A DNA stretch of 64,000 bases from Chlorobium sp. N1 (GCF_004332115.1 NZ_SJPA01000008.1:1-64000), one strand, 5' to 3'; numbered from the stretch's first letter, positions 53,112 to 62,257 are shown. Notes: generated by a model from the sequence alone, not told the origin. Numbers and translations are program-made.

Positions 53112-54512
53112 CTACCCCTGCCGGAAGAGCATGCGGAAGGTCGCGCCTTCTCCTTCGTGGTGTTCAGCACGAACCGTGATGCCCTGGAGGTCCCCAAGCT
53201 TTCTGACGATGGCCAGGCCCAGGCCGGAACCCCCCGATTCGCTGCTTCTTGACTGGTCGATCCGGTAGAAACGCTCGAATACCGCTTCCAGCCGGCTCTC
53301 TTCGATGCCTTCTCCCTCGTCCCTCACCGTGCAGAACGGCCTGCCGTCCCGGGTGCCGCTTCTGAGGGTGACGGTGGAGCCCCGGGGAGAGTATTTCAGG
53401 GCGTTGGTGAGGAGGTTTTCGAGCATGATTGCGAGCATGTCCGGGTCGGCAAGGCCGATGCAGCCGCCTTCCCGGGCAACGTCGATGGTGATCTCCCTTT
53501 CCATGGCGTGCCGGCCCAGGCGCTGCAGCACCCTGGCGATGACGGCGTCGATATCGATGGGTCGGAGTGCTGCTGCCTCACGGGTGGAGTCGTGCCGTGC
53601 AAGAAGAAGCAGCTGTTCGATGAGCTGCGTCATGCGCTCCAGCTCATCGAGGCAGGTGCGGATGCGCTCCTCGTAGTGTTCACGCTCCCTCGGCCGCCGT
53701 ATCAGGACCTCAAGGGTGCCGCGCACGGCCGCCAGCGGGGTCTTGAGTTCGTGCGATGCGTCGGCGGTGAACTGCTTCTCGCGGTCGAAGGCCTCCTGCA
53801 GCCGGTCGAGCAGGGCGTTGATGGTGGCCGAGAGCCGGTAGAGCTCGTCGCGGTTCGAGGGCAGGGGGATGCGCCGGTCGAGATGCTCTCTTGTTATGCT
53901 TTCCGCGGTGCTGATCGCCTCTTCGACCGGGCGGATGCTGCGGGCGGCAATGGCGCGGGTGAGGGCGAAGAGGGTGATGAGGATGGCCGGAAACGAGAGC
54001 AGGAGCACCCGGCGGAGGTCGGCGAGTACCGCGATGGCGTCGCCGAGCGGGCGCGCGACCGTGATCCAGCCGCCCGGTTGGCCCGGGGAGGCATGAAGCG
54101 GACGCTGCAGCAGGCGTAGCTCAAGCCCGCCCGCCGTCGTATTGAAGAAGATCGGGCGGGATGCGGTGGTGTCGACCGGCAGGGCGATGAGGCCGAGGTT
54201 CGCCGTGCGTCTCAGCGGCGTGCCCTCAGTTGTACTGAGCTGGATGAATTCCGGACGCAGCGGTTCCCGGCGGCGCTCCCGGCGCGTATCATCCTTGTCG
54301 TGGCGATCGTCATCGGACGGCTTATCCCTGTGGTGCTCGCCCGGGCGGCCGTAGGCGAGCCGGAGGGCCCTCTGCGAGACGCTCGCAAGCTCATGGTCGT
54401 AATGGCTGTAGACGACCCGGTCGATCATGACGTAGAGCGTGGTGAAGACCAGGGCGACGAGCACTGCCGTTGCGGCGGTGTAGTAGATCGCGATGCGGTT
54501 CCGCAGGCTCAT
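53112..54512 (-). CDS. Sensor histidine kinase
   Basis: This 466-residue kinase has two membrane helices (IAIYYTAATAVLVALVFTTLYV and VLLLSFPAILITLFALTRAI, in parts), a periplasmic domain of ~130 residues with a His/Asp/Arg-rich stretch (HHRDKPSDDDRHDKDD), a HAMP domain, HisKA with the phospho-His in ADASHELKTPLAAVRG (~254) and HATPase with LTNALKYSP, DEGEGIEE and GGSGLGLAIV. The charged loop may sense cations or metals. The start at 54512 overlaps the regulator gene by four bases. Confidence 0.9.
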   Translation of the reverse strand: MSLRNRIAIYYTAATAVLVALVFTTLYVMIDRVVYSHYDHELASVSQRALRLAYGRPGEHHRDKPSDDDRHDKDDTRRERRREPLRPEFIQLSTTEGTPLRRTANLGLIALPVDTTASRPIFFNTTAGGLELRLLQRPLHASPGQPGGWITVARPLGDAIAVLADLRRVLLLSFPAILITLFALTRAIAARSIRPVEEAISTAESITREHLDRRIPLPSNRDELYRLSATINALLDRLQEAFDREKQFTADASHELKTPLAAVRGTLEVLIRRPREREHYEERIRTCLDELERMTQLIEQLLLLARHDSTREAAALRPIDIDAVIARVLQRLGRHAMEREITIDVAREGGCIGLADPDMLAIMLENLLTNALKYSPRGSTVTLRSGTRDGRPFCTVRDEGEGIEESRLEAVFERFYRIDQSRSSESGGSGLGLAIVRKLGDLQGITVRAEHHEGEGATFRMLFRQG

Positions 54513-55207
54513 GGCCGTGTTTCCTCCTTCTTTCCGCCTTCGGGTGTACGGATGACGTAGCCGACGCCGCGCACGGTCTGGATCAGTCCGCTGCACCCCG
54601 CGGCTTCGAGCTTGCGGCGGAGGAAGTTGACATAGACGTCGATGACCGAGGTGTCTGCGTCGAAATGGATGTCCCAGACATGTTCGATGATGCGGCTCCT
54701 CGTCGAGACCCGGTCGAGGTTCCGGAGGAGGTATTCGAGCAGTGCGAACTCTTTCGGCGTAAGGCTGAGCTCCCGATCGCTGCAGTGCGCGCGGTGCGTT
54801 TCCGCATTGAGCCTAAGCGGCCCCGCACTGAGCGCTCGGGCGGACTCCGGGCCGCCGCGCAGCCGGGTCCTGATTCTTGCCAGCAGCTCCTCGAAGGCGA
54901 AGGGTTTCTTGACGTAGTCGTCGGCCCCTGCCTCCAGTCCGAAGACGACGTCGCCGGGGGCGTCGCGGGCGGTGAGGAAGATGACCGGCACCGTGACGGA
55001 CGCCTTGCGAAGCTGTCGGCATACCTCGATGCCGCTCAGTTTGGGCAGCATCCAGTCGATGACGCAGAGGTCGTACTCGTTCGTCATGGCCATGGCCAGC
55101 CCCTCTTCCCCGTCGGAGGCGGTGTCGACGGCGAAGTTCTCCTCTTCGAGGCCGTCCTTGAGAAAACGGGCTATGCCGGGTTCGTCTTCAATGATCAGGA
55201 GTCGCAT
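54509..55207 (-). CDS. OmpR-family response regulator
   Basis: The 232-residue regulator has a receiver domain (acidic pocket E7-D8, phospho-acceptor D51 in VIDWMLPKLSG, KPFAFEEL with the conserved Lys) and a winged-helix output domain (LSLTPKEFALLEYLLRN, SVIDVYVNFLRRKLE, TVRGVGYVIR). It is the cognate partner of the overlapping kinase and resembles QseB/PmrA-type regulators. The start codon is 55207. Confidence 0.93.
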   Translation of the reverse strand: MRLLIIEDEPGIARFLKDGLEEENFAVDTASDGEEGLAMAMTNEYDLCVIDWMLPKLSGIEVCRQLRKASVTVPVIFLTARDAPGDVVFGLEAGADDYVKKPFAFEELLARIRTRLRGGPESARALSAGPLRLNAETHRAHCSDRELSLTPKEFALLEYLLRNLDRVSTRSRIIEHVWDIHFDADTSVIDVYVNFLRRKLEAAGCSGLIQTVRGVGYVIRTPEGGKKEETRP

Positions 55208-55217
55208 GGATCTCAGC

Positions 55218-55757
55218 TCAGTCCTTGTCGTGGTGTTCGCTTTTTTCGTGCCCGGAGGAGAACATTCCCGCAAGGAGGGTTTCAGGTTCGACACCGTTGC
55301 CGGCGGCGATTTCGCCGATGCTCATCGTCGTGGTGAAGTCTTTCATGCCTTTCAGGGCAAGCTCCGCTTCAAGCTCGTCCGGGGTTTTCTTCATGACGAG
55401 GGCGAGGGTTTCGAGTGAGGAGGACTCAAGCGCCCTCATGGATGCGCGCGCTGCCCGCTTTTCCCGGTGTTCCCCGTCGTTTTCGCCGATGAAGGGCATC
55501 ACCGCGACAGCCGTGACCAGCATTGAGGCTCCGATGATGGCGAGTGCCGTGTTTTTGGAAAAGTAGTGCGTGAATGCTTTCAGGTTTGCGAGGACATGGG
55601 CGAGAACGCCGCCCACAAGCAGCCAGCTCAGCCACTTGTGGACAGGCTCGACCAGTCCCGTTTCAATATCGAAAAAAATCAGCACTCCTGTAACTCCGGA
55701 GATGATGAAGGCGCCTATTGCCAGAGGAGTCGCCCAGGATTTCAGTGTCGGTTTCAT
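55218..55757 (-). CDS. DUF4405-like membrane protein
   Basis: The 179-residue protein has three N-terminal membrane helices with His residues at helix ends (VHKWLSWLLVGGVLAHVLAN and LKAFTHYFSKN), the pattern of DUF4405 proteins, thought to be heme- or quinone-related. The C-terminal ~80 residues are soluble with a helix-turn-helix-like stretch (SSLETLALVMKKTPDELEAE). It lies 10 bp upstream of the response regulator gene and is likely part of the same operon. Confidence 0.75.
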   Translation of the reverse strand: MKPTLKSWATPLAIGAFIISGVTGVLIFFDIETGLVEPVHKWLSWLLVGGVLAHVLANLKAFTHYFSKNTALAIIGASMLVTAVAVMPFIGENDGEHREKRAARASMRALESSSLETLALVMKKTPDELEAELALKGMKDFTTTMSIGEIAAGNGVEPETLLAGMFSSGHEKSEHHDKD

Positions 55758-55804
55758 CTGTTGAACGGGTTTATGGGTTTATGTTATTACGGTTTCATCA
55801 TCTC

Positions 55805-56242
55805 TCAGCGCCGCGTGCCGGGGCCGTCACGGCGTATTTCAGGACGGATCCCGGGGCCGTTGTAGCCCGGTGCCTTCCCGGCCGGTTCGATGCGCCGTGC
55901 CTCCACGCAGCTCATGCGTCCCCGGCGCTCCGTCTTGCCGAATACCCTGACGATGGTGCGGTCGTCGACGTCGAGCCCCTTCCAGGCCTTTCTGCTGATT
56001 TCCAGCAGGGTCTCTCCGCTGCGGTCGCGGAAGGTGTAGCAGTCGCCGCGGCGGTGGTTGACGATCCGGCCCTCGAGCACGACCTTCGTGTCGTCAGCCA
56101 TATTGCCGATTGCGGCCGCTCTTTGAGGGCGCAGGGATTTATCCTGAGGCGCGCCGGCCTCGGGTCCGCGGTAGGCCGCAAAGCCGGTCGAGCTGAAAAG
56201 CATGCTGCTGCCGATGAGCGCCAATAGGGTAGTCTTTTTCAT
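55805..56242 (-). CDS. YgiW/YdeI-like BOF (OB-fold) periplasmic protein
   Basis: The 145-residue protein has a signal peptide (LLALIGSSMLFSSTGFAAYR) and a bacterial OB-fold domain: TKVVLEGRIVNHRRGDCYTF, RDRSGETLLEISRKAW, DDRTIVRVFGKTERRG. YgiW-type proteins bind small cationic ligands and help in stress tolerance. The start (MKKTTLL) is chosen because GGAGG precedes it. In enteric bacteria ygiW lies with the qseBC two-component genes; the same neighbourhood occurs here. Confidence 0.8.
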   Translation of the reverse strand: MKKTTLLALIGSSMLFSSTGFAAYRGPEAGAPQDKSLRPQRAAAIGNMADDTKVVLEGRIVNHRRGDCYTFRDRSGETLLEISRKAWKGLDVDDRTIVRVFGKTERRGRMSCVEARRIEPAGKAPGYNGPGIRPEIRRDGPGTRR

Positions 56243-56383
56243 CATAACCTCCATTTTCCTGTTCATTGGTTTCTGTTTTCCGGTCGTTTCAGCCGGTAGC
56301 CTTTGCCAACCGACTGATCATAACGTAACCCCCCGAACCTTAAACGGGGATGAAGCGCGGCTTAAAATTCGCTTAAAAATGAA

Positions 56384-56406
56384 GCACCCCCGGGTTTCGG
56401 GGGTGC
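56384..56406 (-). terminator. Terminator of the PhoH-like gene
   Basis: GCACCCCCG pairs with CGGGGGTGC around a 5-nt loop; on the minus strand TTCATTTTT follows. Confidence 0.75.
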
Positions 56407-56447
56407 AGGGCCATGTTCAGGGCTATGCTGGATATGCAGGGCGTGCG

Positions 56448-57413
56448 CTACTTCTGCTCGTGCTCTTCGTGCTGCTCGTAGGCGTTGACGATGTCGCGCA
56501 CGAGCTTGTGGCGCACCACGTCGGACGTGTCGAGGTGGACGAAGCTGATGCCCTTGATCCCCTTGAGGATCTGCTGCGAGTTGCCGAGCCCGGACTCTAT
56601 CTCGCGCGGAAGGTCGACCTGGGTGACGTCGCCGGTGATGATGGCCCTTGAGTTGACACCAAGCCGGGTGAGACACATTTTCATCTGCCTGGTCGATGCG
56701 TTCTGGGCTTCGTCGAGGATGATGAAGGCGTTGTTGAGGGTCCGGCCGCGCATGTAGGCGAGCGGGACGATTTCGATGATGCGGCGTTCGGTCAGGAGGC
56801 GGAGTTTCTCCGAGCTCAGCATGTCCTGCAGCGCGTCATAGAGCGGGCGCAGGTAGGGGTCGATTTTCTGGGCGAGATCGCCGGGCAGGAACCCGAGGCT
56901 CTCGCCGGCCTCGACGGCGGGGCGGGCGAGCACGATCCGCTTGACCGTCTTGGCCTTCCATGCGGCAACCGCTATGGCCACGGCCGTGTAGGTCTTTCCG
57001 GTTCCTGCAGGACCGATGGCGAAGACGATGTCGTTGTTCTTGGCTTCCGAGACCATCCGGCGCTGCCCGTTGGTCTTGGCCCGTACGGCATAGTCCTGGG
57101 TGGCGACGATGACGTCGTCGTCGGCTGCCGTCGCATCAGCACTCTTCTCGACGGGGGATGCGGTAAGGTTGATGAGGGTATGCAGGTCGGTTTCGAGGAT
57201 CTCGCCGTGTCGGCGGGCGAGCTGCTTCATTTCGTCGAGGATGTGCTCGAGGCCGGCAACTTCCTCCCGGGACCCGTCGAGGGTGATCTTTGCCCCCCTG
57301 GAACTGATGCGCACGTCCGGAAAGGCTTCGCGGAGGATTTTAAGGAGCGCGTCGTGCGGGCCGAACAGGATGACCGGCTCGACTCCTTCGATCTCGATGT
57401 TCCTTGTCGTCAC
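56448..57413 (-). CDS. ybeZ: PhoH-family ATPase
   Basis: The ~321-residue protein has an N-terminal KH-like region and a P-loop ATPase domain: FAIGPAGTGKTYTAVAIAVA, RIVLARPAVEAGESLGFLPG, the DEAQ Walker B (FIILDEAQNAS), and ITGDVTQVDLPR. PhoH/YbeZ proteins work with the endonuclease YbeY in rRNA maturation and RNA metabolism. The likely start is GTG 57413, since the ATG at 57479 overlaps hldD. It follows hldD by 11 bp on the same strand. Confidence 0.88.
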   Translation of the reverse strand: MTTRNIEIEGVEPVILFGPHDALLKILREAFPDVRISSRGAKITLDGSREEVAGLEHILDEMKQLARRHGEILETDLHTLINLTASPVEKSADATAADDDVIVATQDYAVRAKTNGQRRMVSEAKNNDIVFAIGPAGTGKTYTAVAIAVAAWKAKTVKRIVLARPAVEAGESLGFLPGDLAQKIDPYLRPLYDALQDMLSSEKLRLLTERRIIEIVPLAYMRGRTLNNAFIILDEAQNASTRQMKMCLTRLGVNSRAIITGDVTQVDLPREIESGLGNSQQILKGIKGISFVHLDTSDVVRHKLVRDIVNAYEQHEEHEQK

Positions 57414-57424
57414 AGGCTTCGGGT

Positions 57425-58417
57425 TTAGGGGTTCTGGTGCATGTCCAGGAACGGGTTCTCCTGCATGAGATGTCGGCATACGTACTCCCTGACGCCCTCC
57501 TCAAGCGGGGTGAACGGCAGATCGTAGCCGGCGGCGCGAAGTGACTGCATCTCGGCCCGGGTATGGTACTGGTACTTGTCGCGCAGGGTTTCAGGCATCG
57601 GGATGTATTCGATCGAGGGCTGCAGGCCGAGGGCCGAGAACGTCGCTTCGGCAAGCTCGCGGAAGGTTCGTGCCGTTCCGGTTCCTGCGTTGAGGAGTCC
57701 TCTGGCCGAAGGGTTCTCGAGCAGCCACGCCATGATGCGCGTGCAGTCGCGCACGTAGATGAAGTCGCGCTCCTGCCCTCCGTCCTCGTATCCCTCGCGG
57801 TGCGAACGGAAGAGCTTCACATGTCCGCTTTCCCTGATCTGGTGGTAGGCCTTGTAGACCACGCTGGACATGTCCCCCTTGTGGTATTCGTTGGGGCCGT
57901 AGACGTTGAAGAACTTGAGTCCGACGGCGTGCTCCAGCACCCCGTTCCGGAACGCCCATCGGTCGAAGAGCTGTTTGGAGTAGCCGTACATGTTCAGCGG
58001 ACGGAGCCTGTCGATTGGCTCGGTTCCGTCAGTGTATCCGTGTTCTCCTCCGCCGTAGGTCGCCGCGCTCGATGCATAGATCAGCCGCACCTCCTTCTGC
58101 ATGCAGTAGGAGGCGATTTTCTTGGAGTATTCGTAGTTGTTCCGGAGCAGGTGGTCTGCATCCGTTTCCGTCGTGGAGCTGTTCGCCCCCATGTGGATGA
58201 TCGCTTCGATCCCCGGGAGCGCATTGCGTTCGAGCAGGGCGGGGAAGTCGTCTTTCGCGATGAAGTCGACATATCGGAGTCCTGCGAGGTTGCGCCATTT
58301 CGGGGGAGTGGTCAGGCCGAGATCGTCGACGATGATGACCTGCTCATGGCCACTGCGGTTGAGTTCGTAGAGCATGGCGCTGCCGATGAATCCAGCGCCG
58401 CCGGTGATGATGATCAT
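57425..58417 (-). CDS. hldD: ADP-L-glycero-D-manno-heptose 6-epimerase
   Basis: This 330-residue short-chain epimerase makes the heptose of the LPS inner core. It has the NADP-binding TGGAGFIGS, the HldD marker HMGANSSTTETDADHLLRNN, SSAATYGGGEHGY with the catalytic Ser/Thr, the YGYSKQLFD Tyr-x-x-x-Lys and FNVYGPNEYHKGDMSSV. Its length and motifs fit RfaD/HldD well. No other heptose genes are adjacent. Confidence 0.93.
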   Translation of the reverse strand: MIIITGGAGFIGSAMLYELNRSGHEQVIIVDDLGLTTPPKWRNLAGLRYVDFIAKDDFPALLERNALPGIEAIIHMGANSSTTETDADHLLRNNYEYSKKIASYCMQKEVRLIYASSAATYGGGEHGYTDGTEPIDRLRPLNMYGYSKQLFDRWAFRNGVLEHAVGLKFFNVYGPNEYHKGDMSSVVYKAYHQIRESGHVKLFRSHREGYEDGGQERDFIYVRDCTRIMAWLLENPSARGLLNAGTGTARTFRELAEATFSALGLQPSIEYIPMPETLRDKYQYHTRAEMQSLRAAGYDLPFTPLEEGVREYVCRHLMQENPFLDMHQNP

Positions 58418-58512
58418 GCGGGAACGGTAAAAGGGTTGCGTGTGCCGTCCCCACCTGGGGTCCGGCGCATCCTGAAGCCAGAATCAATATAGCGCGGGAG
58501 GGGAGAAAAGAA

Positions 58513-58541
58513 AAGACCGCCCCGTATCGAAGGGCGGTCTT
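58513..58541 (-). terminator. Terminator of the sigma-like gene
   Basis: AAGACCGCCC pairs with GGGCGGTCTT; on the minus strand TTCTTTTC follows. It ends the transcript of the gene at 58571-58993. Confidence 0.8.
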
Positions 58542-58570
58542 TGCATCGATGTTGCAATCGGGTCTCTACA

Positions 58571-58993
58571 CTATGCCGAGGCCTTCATGATCATGTCGTT
58601 CACCAGGAGCTTGCGGCCGAGGTAGAGCCAGGTGCGAACGGTCTCGACGGGCTTTCCGACGATTTCGGCGATCTGGCGGTGCTTCAGGCCCGACACCTCG
58701 CTGAGCAGGACCGAGAGCTTGATGTCTGCGGCCCACTGGCGGAGCACCGCCATCAGCTTCTTTCCTCCGCTGCACTCGGTGCTGTCGATGCAGAACTCGG
58801 TATCCTGCCCGTAGCGGTCGATGTAGCACAGGCGGAAGGTTTTCAGGAGCGTCGATTCGTCCTGGGTGCGGTCGGTGTTGACGTAGGTCATGTTGACCAG
58901 TTCCGTTGTGGCTTTTTCGCTGCCCGTCATCCAGTAGGCGAGGCTGTAGATGTCGTCGAGCAGGTCTATAGGTGATTTCTTTATGCGCGTCAT
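58571..58993 (-). CDS. Small sigma-factor-like protein
   Basis: The 140-residue protein resembles a short ECF sigma factor. The C-terminal part LSVLLSEVSGLKHRQIAEIV then GKPVETVRTWLYLGRKLL has the sigma region 4 HTH, and the N-terminus (DLLDDIYSLAYWMTGSEKATTELV) recalls region 2. It is shorter than true ECF factors (~180) and region 2 is degenerate, so it may be a regulator derived from a sigma factor. AAGGAGG precedes the ATG. An inverted repeat lies upstream. Confidence 0.7.
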   Translation of the reverse strand: MTRIKKSPIDLLDDIYSLAYWMTGSEKATTELVNMTYVNTDRTQDESTLLKTFRLCYIDRYGQDTEFCIDSTECSGGKKLMAVLRQWAADIKLSVLLSEVSGLKHRQIAEIVGKPVETVRTWLYLGRKLLVNDMIMKASA

Positions 58994-59018
58994 GGTTCCT
59001 CCTTCTCTGTGTTTAGAT

Positions 59019-59039
59019 ACAGGATTTAATTTGTCCTGT
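59019..59039. promoter_or_regulatory. Inverted repeat upstream of the sigma-like gene
   Basis: ACAGGA and TCCTGT with a 9-base AT-rich spacer lie 26 bp upstream of the start codon, in the divergent region with hisC. It could be an operator. Confidence 0.4.
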
Positions 59040-59155
59040 TTGTAAGGTACGAAGAAAAAGGATCATTGTCCAGTTTATTTTCGTGAATTCGGGGAAAAAG
59101 ATATTTTTTAACGGAACGTTTCGACACTGAGCACGCAATTCCTCTCCCTATCTTC

Positions 59156-60229
59156 ATGCACAACGACATACTGCGGCACCTCAACCCGGCTCTTTCCAGG
59201 ATAAGCGCCTATGCGGTCGAGGGGGGCCAGGAGGCTCCGGTGAAGCTGAACCAGAACGAGAGCCCCTTCGACCTTCCGATGTGGCTCAAGGAGTCCATTG
59301 CCTCGGAGTTCGTCCGGGAGCCTTGGAACCGGTATCCCGACATCCTTCCGTACCGGGGGATCGAAGCCTATGCGGAGTTCCTCGGCGTGTCCTCCCGGAG
59401 GGTGATCATGGGCAACGGTTCGAACGAACTGCTCTACACCATATTCATGGCCGTGCTCGGCCCCGGCCGGAAGATCCTCATTCCCGAGCCCTCATTTTCG
59501 CTCTACGAGAAGATCGCCCTGCTCATGCAGGCCGAGATCGTCGGGGTTCCGATGCGCCGCAGCCTCGATTTCGACCCGGACGCCATCCTGGACCGGGCGA
59601 AGGCTCAGGATGTGGATCTTATCGTCCTCTCCACGCCGAACAACCCGACCGGCAAGTCGATCGCACCGGAGGATATCCGCCGCATCGCCCGGGAGAGCGG
59701 CGCCATCGTGCTTGTCGACGAGGCATATATAGAGTTTTCCCGCTTCGAGTCGGCCCTCCCGCTTGTCGACGAGCTGCCGAACGTGGTGATTCTTCGCACC
59801 ATGTCGAAGGCGCTCGCGCTTGCCGGCATGCGCATCGGCTTCGCCATCGCCCAGGAGCCGCTCATGGCCGAGCTCGCCAAACCGAAGATTCCTTTCGCAT
59901 CGAGCCGCCTTGCCGAAATCACCCTCCGCCAGGTCCTTGCGAATTATTCGATTGTTACGGATGCAGTGTCGTATATTCTGGATGAGCGGGAGCATCTCTA
60001 TCAGGAGCTTGAGCTGATGGAGGGTGTCGAGCCGTTCCTCGGCGACACCAATTTTCTCATCATCCGCGTTGGGGATGCCGGGGCCGTTTTCCGGAGCCTC
60101 AGAAGCCGCGGGGTGCTCGTGCGCAATGTTTCGGGCTATCCCCTGATGGAGGGGTGCCTGCGCTGCAACGTGGGGCTCAAGGATGAGAACCGCTGCCTCA
60201 TCGACGGGCTTCGCTCAATCCGCCCGTAG
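59156..60229 (+). CDS. hisC: Histidinol-phosphate aminotransferase
   Basis: The 357-residue PLP enzyme converts imidazole-acetol phosphate to histidinol phosphate. It has KLNQNESPFDLP at the start, RYPDILPYRGIEAYAEFLGV, MGNGSNELLYTIFMAV, STPNNPTGKSIAPEDI, LVDEAYIEFS, and the PLP-binding Lys (K218) in RTMSKALALAGMRIG. The C-terminal GYPLMEGCLRCNVGLKDEN is also typical. It is the only his gene here; a related aminotransferase role cannot be excluded. Confidence 0.9.
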   Translation: MHNDILRHLNPALSRISAYAVEGGQEAPVKLNQNESPFDLPMWLKESIASEFVREPWNRYPDILPYRGIEAYAEFLGVSSRRVIMGNGSNELLYTIFMAVLGPGRKILIPEPSFSLYEKIALLMQAEIVGVPMRRSLDFDPDAILDRAKAQDVDLIVLSTPNNPTGKSIAPEDIRRIARESGAIVLVDEAYIEFSRFESALPLVDELPNVVILRTMSKALALAGMRIGFAIAQEPLMAELAKPKIPFASSRLAEITLRQVLANYSIVTDAVSYILDEREHLYQELELMEGVEPFLGDTNFLIIRVGDAGAVFRSLRSRGVLVRNVSGYPLMEGCLRCNVGLKDENRCLIDGLRSIRP

Positions 60230-60233
60230 CCGC

Positions 60234-60776
60234 ATGCCGGTCTTCAGGAAGCTCGAGGGTCGTGAAATGCGGCGGACTCCACCGGGAGCGTACGCATCCC
60301 GCGCGCCGCATTCCATCGTGCTTCTCCTGCACAACATCAGGAGCATGTGGAACGTCGGGTCGATGTTCAGGACCGCGGACTGCGCCGGCATCGAAAAGAT
60401 CCTGCTTTCCGGCTATACGGCCACTCCGCCGCGCAAGGAGATATCCAAGACCGCGCTCGGGGCGGAAGAGAGCATGCCGTGGGAGTATCTCGAGGACCCG
60501 AAGAGTGCCCTCGTCGGTATGAAGGCAGACGGCAGGAGGGTGTACGGGCTTGAAATCACGGAGGGAAGCAGGCCCTATACCGAACTTTCTCTGGAGGATT
60601 TCCCGCTCTGCCTGGTGCTCGGCAACGAGGTGGGGGGGATTGATGACGGCCTTCTTGAGGTCTGCGACGGGGTGCTGGAGATTCCGCAGTACGGAACCAA
60701 GCATTCGCTCAACGTTTCCGTCGCGGCCGGAGTCGCACTGTTCGAGCTTGTCCGGGTTCTTCGGGGCTGCGGGTGA
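60234..60776 (+). CDS. SpoU/TrmH-family RNA methyltransferase
   Basis: The 180-residue protein has the SPOUT knot motifs: LLHNIRSMWNVGSMFRTADC (motif 1), FPLCLVLGNEVGGIDDGLLE (motif 2) and IPQYGTKHSLNVSVAAGVAL (motif 3). It 2'-O-methylates a tRNA or rRNA ribose; the exact target is unknown. It starts 4 bp after hisC, so the two are in one operon. Confidence 0.9.
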   Translation: MPVFRKLEGREMRRTPPGAYASRAPHSIVLLLHNIRSMWNVGSMFRTADCAGIEKILLSGYTATPPRKEISKTALGAEESMPWEYLEDPKSALVGMKADGRRVYGLEITEGSRPYTELSLEDFPLCLVLGNEVGGIDDGLLEVCDGVLEIPQYGTKHSLNVSVAAGVALFELVRVLRGCG

Positions 60777-60842
60777 TGTTTTCCCCTTTGCAGGGGTTGG
60801 TTATTAATAGAGGGGAATTGGCAATAAGAGAGGTGTTCTTCG

Positions 60843-61688
60843 ATGCTGCATTACAAAACATATCAAGTAGTTGAGCCGGAGGCTCCGTGGGTCGTGTTCG
60901 TGCACGGCGCAGGCGGGAGCTCGTCCATCTGGTTTCTCCAGATCAAGGAGTTCATGCGCCATTTCAACGTGCTGCTCGTCGACCTCCGCGGCCACGGGCG
61001 CTCGAAGGCCGTGGCCGGCGTGAAGGATGACCTCCATTACAATTTCGAAGACATCACCCGGGACATCCTCGAGGTGCTCGACTCGCTCAAGATCGAGAAG
61101 GCCCACTTCATCGGCATCTCGCTCGGCACCATCCTGATCCGCAACCTCAGCGAACTGGCGCCGGAGCGCGTGATCTCAATGGTGATGGGAGGGGCGATCA
61201 TCCGGCTGAACGTGCGAGCCAAGGTCCTTGTCGCACTCGGCAACGCCTTCAAGCGCTTCGTGCCTTACATGTGGCTCTACCGCTTCTTCGCCTGGATCAT
61301 CATGCCGCGCGAGCGACACAAGAAATCCCGCCTGCTTTTTGTCAACGAAGCCAAGAAGGTCGCCCAGAAAGAGTTCATGCGCTGGTTCCGGCTCACCTAC
61401 GAGCTTACTCCGCTCCTCCGCTATTTCGAGGAGAAGGACACCGCCATTCCTACGCTCTATCTGATGGGGGAGGAGGACCACATGTTCCTGCCCGCGGTCC
61501 GCTACATCATCACCCGGCACAGCAACTCCTTCCTCCAGGTGATCGGCAACTCCGGCCACGTCTGCAACGTCGACCAGCCGGCCGAGTTCAACCGCCGGGC
61601 CATCGGTTTCCTGCAGGATCTCTCTTCCGGGAGGGCGGACGCTTCTGCGGCGGCTCTCGGATCCTCCGCCTGCCTTGCCGCCTGCTAG
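60843..61688 (+). CDS. Alpha/beta-hydrolase
   Basis: The 281-residue protein has the oxyanion FVHGAGGSSSIW, VDLRGHGRS, the nucleophile elbow FIGISLGTIL, an Asp in GEEDHMFLPA and the His in GNSGHVCNVDQP. A ~60-residue cap lies between. The family includes esterases, haloperoxidase-like and C-C hydrolases; the substrate is unknown. Its 3' end overlaps the convergent pth gene by four bases. Confidence 0.88.
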   Translation: MLHYKTYQVVEPEAPWVVFVHGAGGSSSIWFLQIKEFMRHFNVLLVDLRGHGRSKAVAGVKDDLHYNFEDITRDILEVLDSLKIEKAHFIGISLGTILIRNLSELAPERVISMVMGGAIIRLNVRAKVLVALGNAFKRFVPYMWLYRFFAWIIMPRERHKKSRLLFVNEAKKVAQKEFMRWFRLTYELTPLLRYFEEKDTAIPTLYLMGEEDHMFLPAVRYIITRHSNSFLQVIGNSGHVCNVDQPAEFNRRAIGFLQDLSSGRADASAAALGSSACLAAC

Positions 61689-62257
61689 AGGGTGGCTTTG
61701 TTGTAGTGGTTCATGGCATGCTCGATGCCGCTTTGGACGAAATCGAGCGCAGCGTCGCGTGCCGTCTCCAGTACCCTGTCCATCACTGTGCGCTCATCCG
61801 CACTGAACTTCCCCAGAACGAACGACGAAAACGACCCGGGCGGCATGTCCGTGGTGCGGATGCCGATGCGCAGCCGGGCGAACTCCTCGCTTCCGAGCGA
61901 GAGGATGATGTGCTTCAGGCCGTTCTGGCCTCCGGCGGAGCCTTTCGCCCTGAGGCGCATGGTGCCGGACGGGAGGTTCAGGTCGTCGCAGGCGACGAGG
62001 ATGTCGCTTTTCAGCGCCTTGTGGAAGTTCATGGCGGCCACCACGGCATGGCCGGAGAGGTTCATGTAGGTGGTCGGCTTGATGAGCATCACGGGCTTGC
62101 CGCGGTGGTTGATGCGGGCGGCAAGGTACTTGCCCTTCCCCGATGTGAAATTCACCCCGTGCAGGGCGGCAAGCTGGTCGACCAGATCGAAGCCGATGTT
62201 GTGCCGGGTGTTCTGGTACCGGGATTCGGGGTTCCCGAGGCCGATGATGAGTTTCAT
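61685..62257 (-). CDS. pth: Peptidyl-tRNA hydrolase
   Basis: Pth (190 aa) recycles peptidyl-tRNA released from stalled ribosomes. The motifs are [20 protein letters not shown] with the catalytic His (20), [12 protein letters not shown] with the conserved Asn, [20 protein letters not shown] and GGQNGLKHI. The length is normal. It lies downstream of the pyrophosphatase gene on the same strand, behind a hairpin. Confidence 0.95.
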   Translation of the reverse strand: MKLIIGLGNPESRYQNTRHNIGFDLVDQLAALHGVNFTSGKGKYLAARINHRGKPVMLIKPTTYMNLSGHAVVAAMNFHKALKSDILVACDDLNLPSGTMRLRAKGSAGGQNGLKHIILSLGSEEFARLRIGIRTTDMPPGSFSSFVLGKFSADERTVMDRVLETARDAALDFVQSGIEHAMNHYNKATL

